Assembly: GCA_025356735.1 (NCBI GenBank)
Contig: JANXRT010000045.1
Location: 1 to 9,067, forward strand
From: Acetobacteraceae bacterium
GTDB lineage: Bacteria; Pseudomonadota; Alphaproteobacteria; Acetobacterales; Acetobacteraceae
Reading direction: 5' to 3'
Length of the DNA stretch: 9,067 bases
In this document: positions 6,325-9,067 of the stretch, piece after piece
Numbering within the stretch: the stretch's first letter is position 1
Layout: each line of letters opens with the position of its first letter
The notes under the pieces: generated by a model
What the model was told of the DNA's origin: nothing
What the model saw: the letters and a program-made list of their open reading frames with translations, nothing else
Database searches by the model: none
Translations under genes and position numbers: made by a program

Positions 6325-7170
6325 TCACCCGATCGGCGCCGACCAGGATAGCACCTCGTACAAGCTTGTGTTGCCGCGCCCGGCGCCGATCCGCATGATG
6401 GCGCGGCGCACGAACCGGCTGTTGTTCTCGCCCGAAGCGATCGCGGTGATCGCCAGGGTGGTCTCGTCGATCCGTTGGGAGGTTGCCGGCAGCGTTCCCG
6501 AAAGCTCCCGCAATGCCGCCAGAACCACCGGGTCGGCGGCGGCTGGATCGGGATCGCCGTCATGGTAAAGGGTCAGATGCGGCATCAGCCGGGCCAGCAG
6601 CTCGGGCGTCATGCCCAGCACCAGGCCGAGTTCATCCAGGCTTTCGAACGGCGCTCCCGGCGGTCCGTAGTCGCGGCCAGCGGCGCGGTACTGCGGCAGC
6701 TTGGCGCCACCCTGCCGCGGCTGGTCGCCGGGAAAGCGCCAATCGACGATCGCCATGGCGATGGCGCCGGCGGTCCGCGTGTCGGCCCCGGCCGCGTGCA
6801 GCAGCGCGCTCAGCAGTTCCGGCTGGGCGGTGTTGGGGTTTACCCGGCCCGCCTCGCTGTCGATGCGGATAGCCACACGGGCACCCGGCAGGCGGATTTC
6901 ATGCGGCTGGCCGTTGGCCGCCCAGTGCGCCGCCGAGGCGTCGATGACGTGGAACACGGCCTCGTGGATGGCGCCGTCCGCCGCGGCCTCCGCCACCGCG
7001 TTGGTCCGCAGGTTGAGCGCCAGGCGCGCTTCGCTCCGGCCGGCGGCGGTGAGTTGGGTGATCAGCAGGGACAGTAAGACCAGCGACCAAAGGACCAGTA
7101 ACAAGGCGAAGCCGGAAGGATGGGACTCTGCCCCAAACCCCGCCGGGGTAGCGCCCCGGGGCGCATCCAT
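6325..7170 (-). CDS. gspK: Type II secretion minor pseudopilin GspK
   Basis: A 281-residue protein with a prepilin-type site after SHPSG (Gly20/Phe21) and a hydrophobic helix FALLLVLWSLVLLSLL (21-36) carrying Leu rather than Glu at +5, a known trait of GspK. Then come RSEARLALNLR (45-55), VNPNTAQPELL (110-120; the family's N-x-NTA block), IVDWRFPGDQ (141-150), and YGPPGAPFESLDELGLVLGM (168-187), part of the helical insertion, and PHLTLY (197-202). GspK caps the pseudopilus tip together with GspI and GspJ and has a large globular domain. The gene begins 22 bases after the gspD stop, so the two are probably co-transcribed. I see no good ribosome binding site before the ATG at 7170, and no alternative start codon exists between it and the cleavage site. 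Codons 3-17 lie in a GC-rich palindromic element. gspH, gspI and gspJ, often just upstream of gspK, are not beside it here. Confidence 0.92.
   Translation of the reverse strand: MDAPRGATPAGFGAESHPSGFALLLVLWSLVLLSLLITQLTAAGRSEARLALNLRTNAVAEAAADGAIHEAVFHVIDASAAHWAANGQPHEIRLPGARVAIRIDSEAGRVNPNTAQPELLSALLHAAGADTRTAGAIAMAIVDWRFPGDQPRQGGAKLPQYRAAGRDYGPPGAPFESLDELGLVLGMTPELLARLMPHLTLYHDGDPDPAAADPVVLAALRELSGTLPATSQRIDETTLAITAIASGENNSRFVRRAIMRIGAGRGNTSLYEVLSWSAPIG
7122..7164. repeat. GC-rich multi-palindrome element in the gspK leader
   Basis: Three inverted repeats are packed into 43 bases: GGG/CCC around ACTCTG (7122-7133), ACCCC/GGGGT around GCC (7137-7149), and the perfect 14-bp palindrome GCGCCCCGGGGCGC (7151-7164). 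The layout recalls dispersed palindromic elements that I remember as common between genes in Acetobacteraceae and Methylobacterium. The membership is from memory and cannot be tested from one copy. It lies inside gspK and encodes most of its leader peptide. Confidence 0.5.
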
Positions 7171-7192
7171 TAAGTGATGCAGGTTCAGGGTG

Positions 7193-9067
7193 CTACCGTG
7201 GGTCCAACCGGCGCCGCAACCGCTGATTGGGATCGTTCGATCCCGAGGGCGACAAGCTTCGCAGGCTGTCGGGAACCGCCGCCGCGTTGACCAGCTGATC
7301 GCGCAGATCCTCGGTCAACGCCCTGGCGTCGCGCTGGTCGTGGATGACATGCGGCGTGATCAGCACCAGCAGCTCGGTGCGCGCGCGGGTGTTGTTCTGG
7401 CTGCCGGCGAAGAAGCCCAGGATCGGGATGTCCTTCAGCCACGGAATGCCCTGGTTGCCGCGTGACGAATTGTCGCGAATCAGCCCGGCCAGACCGATCG
7501 TCTGGCCATCCTGCACCACCACCCGCGAGGTGATGCTGCGCTGCAGGAAGGTTGGGCTGTCGATGCCCGAGGCTTTCGGCGTCGTAGTGTCCACGTCGCT
7601 GACCTCCTGATCGATGTCGATGGTCACCAGCCCGCCGCTGTTGACCCGCGGCGTGACCTCCAGGATGACGCCGGTCGGCTGGTAGGCGATCGAGTTGATG
7701 ATCGGCGAGTTGGGAGCCAGCACGCCCTGCGAGCTGGTCGTCAGATAAGGCACCAGGTTGCCGACCTGGAGCCGCGCCGGGTGGTTGTCGAGCACCATGA
7801 TCTCCGGCGAGGACAGCACCTTCACCGTGGTCACCGCCTGCAGAGCGGAAATGGCGATCGGCGCGCCGCCGGCGCCGTTGCCGCCGATGATGAAGCCGGG
7901 AAAGGCAGCGCCGAGCACGGCCGTGGCCGGCGTGGCGCCGAGCAGGCCGGGCGTGTTGTTGAGAATACCGTTGATACCGCCGGACTTGAAGAAGAACTGC
8001 GTGCCGTATTGCAGCAGATCGTTCAGCGTCACTTCGGCGATGGTGGCGTCGATCCGTACCTGCAACGGCAGGATGTCGATCTTGCGCAGCATCGCCTCGA
8101 TCGAGTCCTTCTCGTTCGGCGTCGCATACAGCACCAGCGCGTTGTTCTGCGGGTTGGGGATGATGCGGATGCTGTTGGTGTCGCCGCCGCCGGCGGAGGG
8201 ATCGAGCCCGCCGAGCAGCGGGTTGGCCGACCCGCCCGACTGGCCGCCGCCGATTTCGGGCGGCTGCGCCGAGCCGCCGCCGAACGATCCGCCCGGCTGG
8301 CCACCGCCAAGGCCGCCGCCACCGCCAAGGCCGCCTCCGCCGCCAAGGCCGCCCCCACCGCCCGGACCGCCGCTGCCGAGGCCACCGCCGGCCAGCCCGC
8401 CGGAGGAACCGCCGATGCCGCCACCGGCCAGTCCGCCGCCATTGGGATTTCCGTTACCGGGCGAACTGCCGCTGCCGCCGCGGCCCAGGCCGCCGCGCGA
8501 GCCGCCACTTGCGCCCTGCTGGCTCGTCGGGGTCGGCTGGGCCGTCACGTTGCCCGGCGTGAAAGCCTGCTGCAGCACGTAGGCGACATCGTTCGACTGG
8601 CTGTTCTGCAGGTAATAGACGTGCCAGCTGCGCACCGTCTCCCGCCGCGCGCGCTCCACGATGGCGAAGATCCGTCGCGCGTCGTCGATGTAGCGCGGTT
8701 GACTGGAGATCACCAGGACGGCGTCCATGCGCTCCATCGGCGCCACCCGGACCACGCCGGCCAGCGCCCCCTGGGTGCGGAACGCGGCCTGCAGCGAGGC
8801 GGCGAAGTCCTTGGCGTTGCCGGAAGTGACCGGGAACAGCGCATAGGACTGCCCGGCCAGGATGTTGACATCGAACGCCTGCACCAGGTTGAGCAGCGCG
8901 CCACGCGCGGCCGGATCGCCGCCGATCAGCAGCACGTTGCGGCCGGCGTCGGCGGTCACCCGCGCGCTGTTGCCGGCGAAGGGCTGCAAGACCTTGGCCA
9001 GGTCCTCGGCCGAGGCGTAGCGCAGCTGCACCACCACGCTGCCGCCGACCGCGTCGCCGGAGGCGAG
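7193..9067 (-). CDS. gspD: Type II secretion secretin GspD (5'-partial)
   Basis: The frame is open to the right edge, so the signal peptide, N0 and part of N1 are missing; 624 residues remain. Numbering from the GTG (Val) at 9037, the domains are: the rest of N1 (VVQLRYASAEDLAKVLQPF, about 2-58); N2 (about 60-130); N3 (starting at WHVYYLQNSQSNDVAYVLQQ, 138-157, interrupted by a long Gly-rich stretch at about 176-286, and ending RIIPNPQNNALVLYA, 291-305); then the secretin core (about 324-565) with QVRIDATIAEV, the gate and lip segment GIPWLKDIPILGFF (530-543) and the final strand RTELLVLITPHVI. GspD forms a 15-fold ring channel in the outer membrane through which folded proteins leave the cell. 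About 50 hydrophilic residues follow the core, and I cannot say whether they bind a pilotin. gspK starts 22 bases downstream, so the two are likely one transcription unit whose promoter lies outside the window. Confidence 0.95.
   Translation of the reverse strand, partial: LASGDAVGGSVVVQLRYASAEDLAKVLQPFAGNSARVTADAGRNVLLIGGDPAARGALLNLVQAFDVNILAGQSYALFPVTSGNAKDFAASLQAAFRTQGALAGVVRVAPMERMDAVLVISSQPRYIDDARRIFAIVERARRETVRSWHVYYLQNSQSNDVAYVLQQAFTPGNVTAQPTPTSQQGASGGSRGGLGRGGSGSSPGNGNPNGGGLAGGGIGGSSGGLAGGGLGSGGPGGGGGLGGGGGLGGGGGLGGGQPGGSFGGGSAQPPEIGGGQSGGSANPLLGGLDPSAGGGDTNSIRIIPNPQNNALVLYATPNEKDSIEAMLRKIDILPLQVRIDATIAEVTLNDLLQYGTQFFFKSGGINGILNNTPGLLGATPATAVLGAAFPGFIIGGNGAGGAPIAISALQAVTTVKVLSSPEIMVLDNHPARLQVGNLVPYLTTSSQGVLAPNSPIINSIAYQPTGVILEVTPRVNSGGLVTIDIDQEVSDVDTTTPKASGIDSPTFLQRSITSRVVVQDGQTIGLAGLIRDNSSRGNQGIPWLKDIPILGFFAGSQNNTRARTELLVLITPHVIHDQRDARALTEDLRDQLVNAAAVPDSLRSLSPSGSNDPNQRLRRRLDPR
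8180..8512 (-). repeat. Glycine-rich low-complexity insertion in GspD N3
   Basis: These bases encode about 111 residues, of which just over half are glycine by hand count, with Ser, Leu, Pro and Asn making up much of the rest. They sit between the two halves of the N3 domain, where other GspD proteins carry a short, disordered Gly/Ser loop. The plus strand is correspondingly CCG/GCC-rich and shows a long Pro-rich shadow frame. Confidence 0.85.
8301..8390. repeat. 18-bp tandem repeat, about 5 units, within gspD
   Basis: Units at 8301-8318, 8319-8336 and 8337-8354 are nearly identical (CCACCGCCAAGGCCGCCG, varying at one or two bases). Two further diverged units follow at 8355-8372 and 8373-8390. 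Each unit keeps the gspD frame and encodes a hexapeptide of the type GGGGLG. Near-identity of adjacent units suggests recent slippage expansion. Confidence 0.75.

Noticed and set aside
6475..7077. 200-codon plus-strand frame antisense to gspK
   Set aside because: gspK has clear family motifs throughout, and this frame shows none.
8301..8390. The regular repeats as a CRISPR array
   Set aside because: The units are 18 bp, directly adjacent with no spacers, and keep the gspD reading frame.
7758..8582. 274-codon plus-strand frame with a long Pro-rich tract
   Set aside because: It is the complement of the Gly-rich part of gspD. The Pro run is a by-product of GGC/GGT codons on the other strand.

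Overview
The window is GC-rich, tightly packed DNA from a Gram-negative bacterium. The codon usage, the Tat-exported ferritin-like protein, the split type II secretion genes and a GC-rich palindromic element of a kind I associate with Acetobacteraceae and Methylobacterium suggest an alphaproteobacterium, probably Acetobacteraceae (Rhodospirillales). That assignment is inference; no rRNA or tRNA gene is present to anchor it. Both window ends cut through genes.

Left third (1-4200, + strand): the 3' part of a very large protein with three glycosyltransferase units in tandem, overlapped by 13 bases by a membrane acyltransferase-3 gene. Together they look like the end of a surface polysaccharide (exopolysaccharide or O-antigen) locus, with one protein assembling sugars and the next O-acylating them.

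Middle (4201-5370): a 164-base AT-rich gap with a possible promoter, then a gene for a Tat-signal ferritin-like protein with a complete-looking set of di-iron ligands. It ends at a strong hairpin shared with the convergent gene that follows. The hairpin has its T-rich tail on the minus-strand side.

Right part (5368-9067): a type II secretion (T2SS) region. A small IagB/VirB1-like lytic transglycosylase (- strand) is divergent from gspG (major pseudopilin, + strand). gspG runs tail to tail, with 8 bases between, into a minus-strand pair gspD (outer-membrane secretin, cut by the right edge) followed by gspK (minor pseudopilin). gspC, E, F, H, I, J, L and M are not in the window. The transglycosylase may open peptidoglycan for the secretin, and the exported ferritin-like protein could be a secreted substrate; both ideas are inference from position.

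The most unusual points are: a GC-palindrome element that supplies most of the GspK leader peptide and lies just after its start codon; an approximately 110-residue glycine-rich insertion in GspD built partly from 18-bp repeats; a GspG with an altered C-terminal calcium loop and a cysteine pair; and a transglycosylase with the expected cysteines but no visible signal peptide. I saw no CRISPR array, insertion sequence, integrase or defence system.
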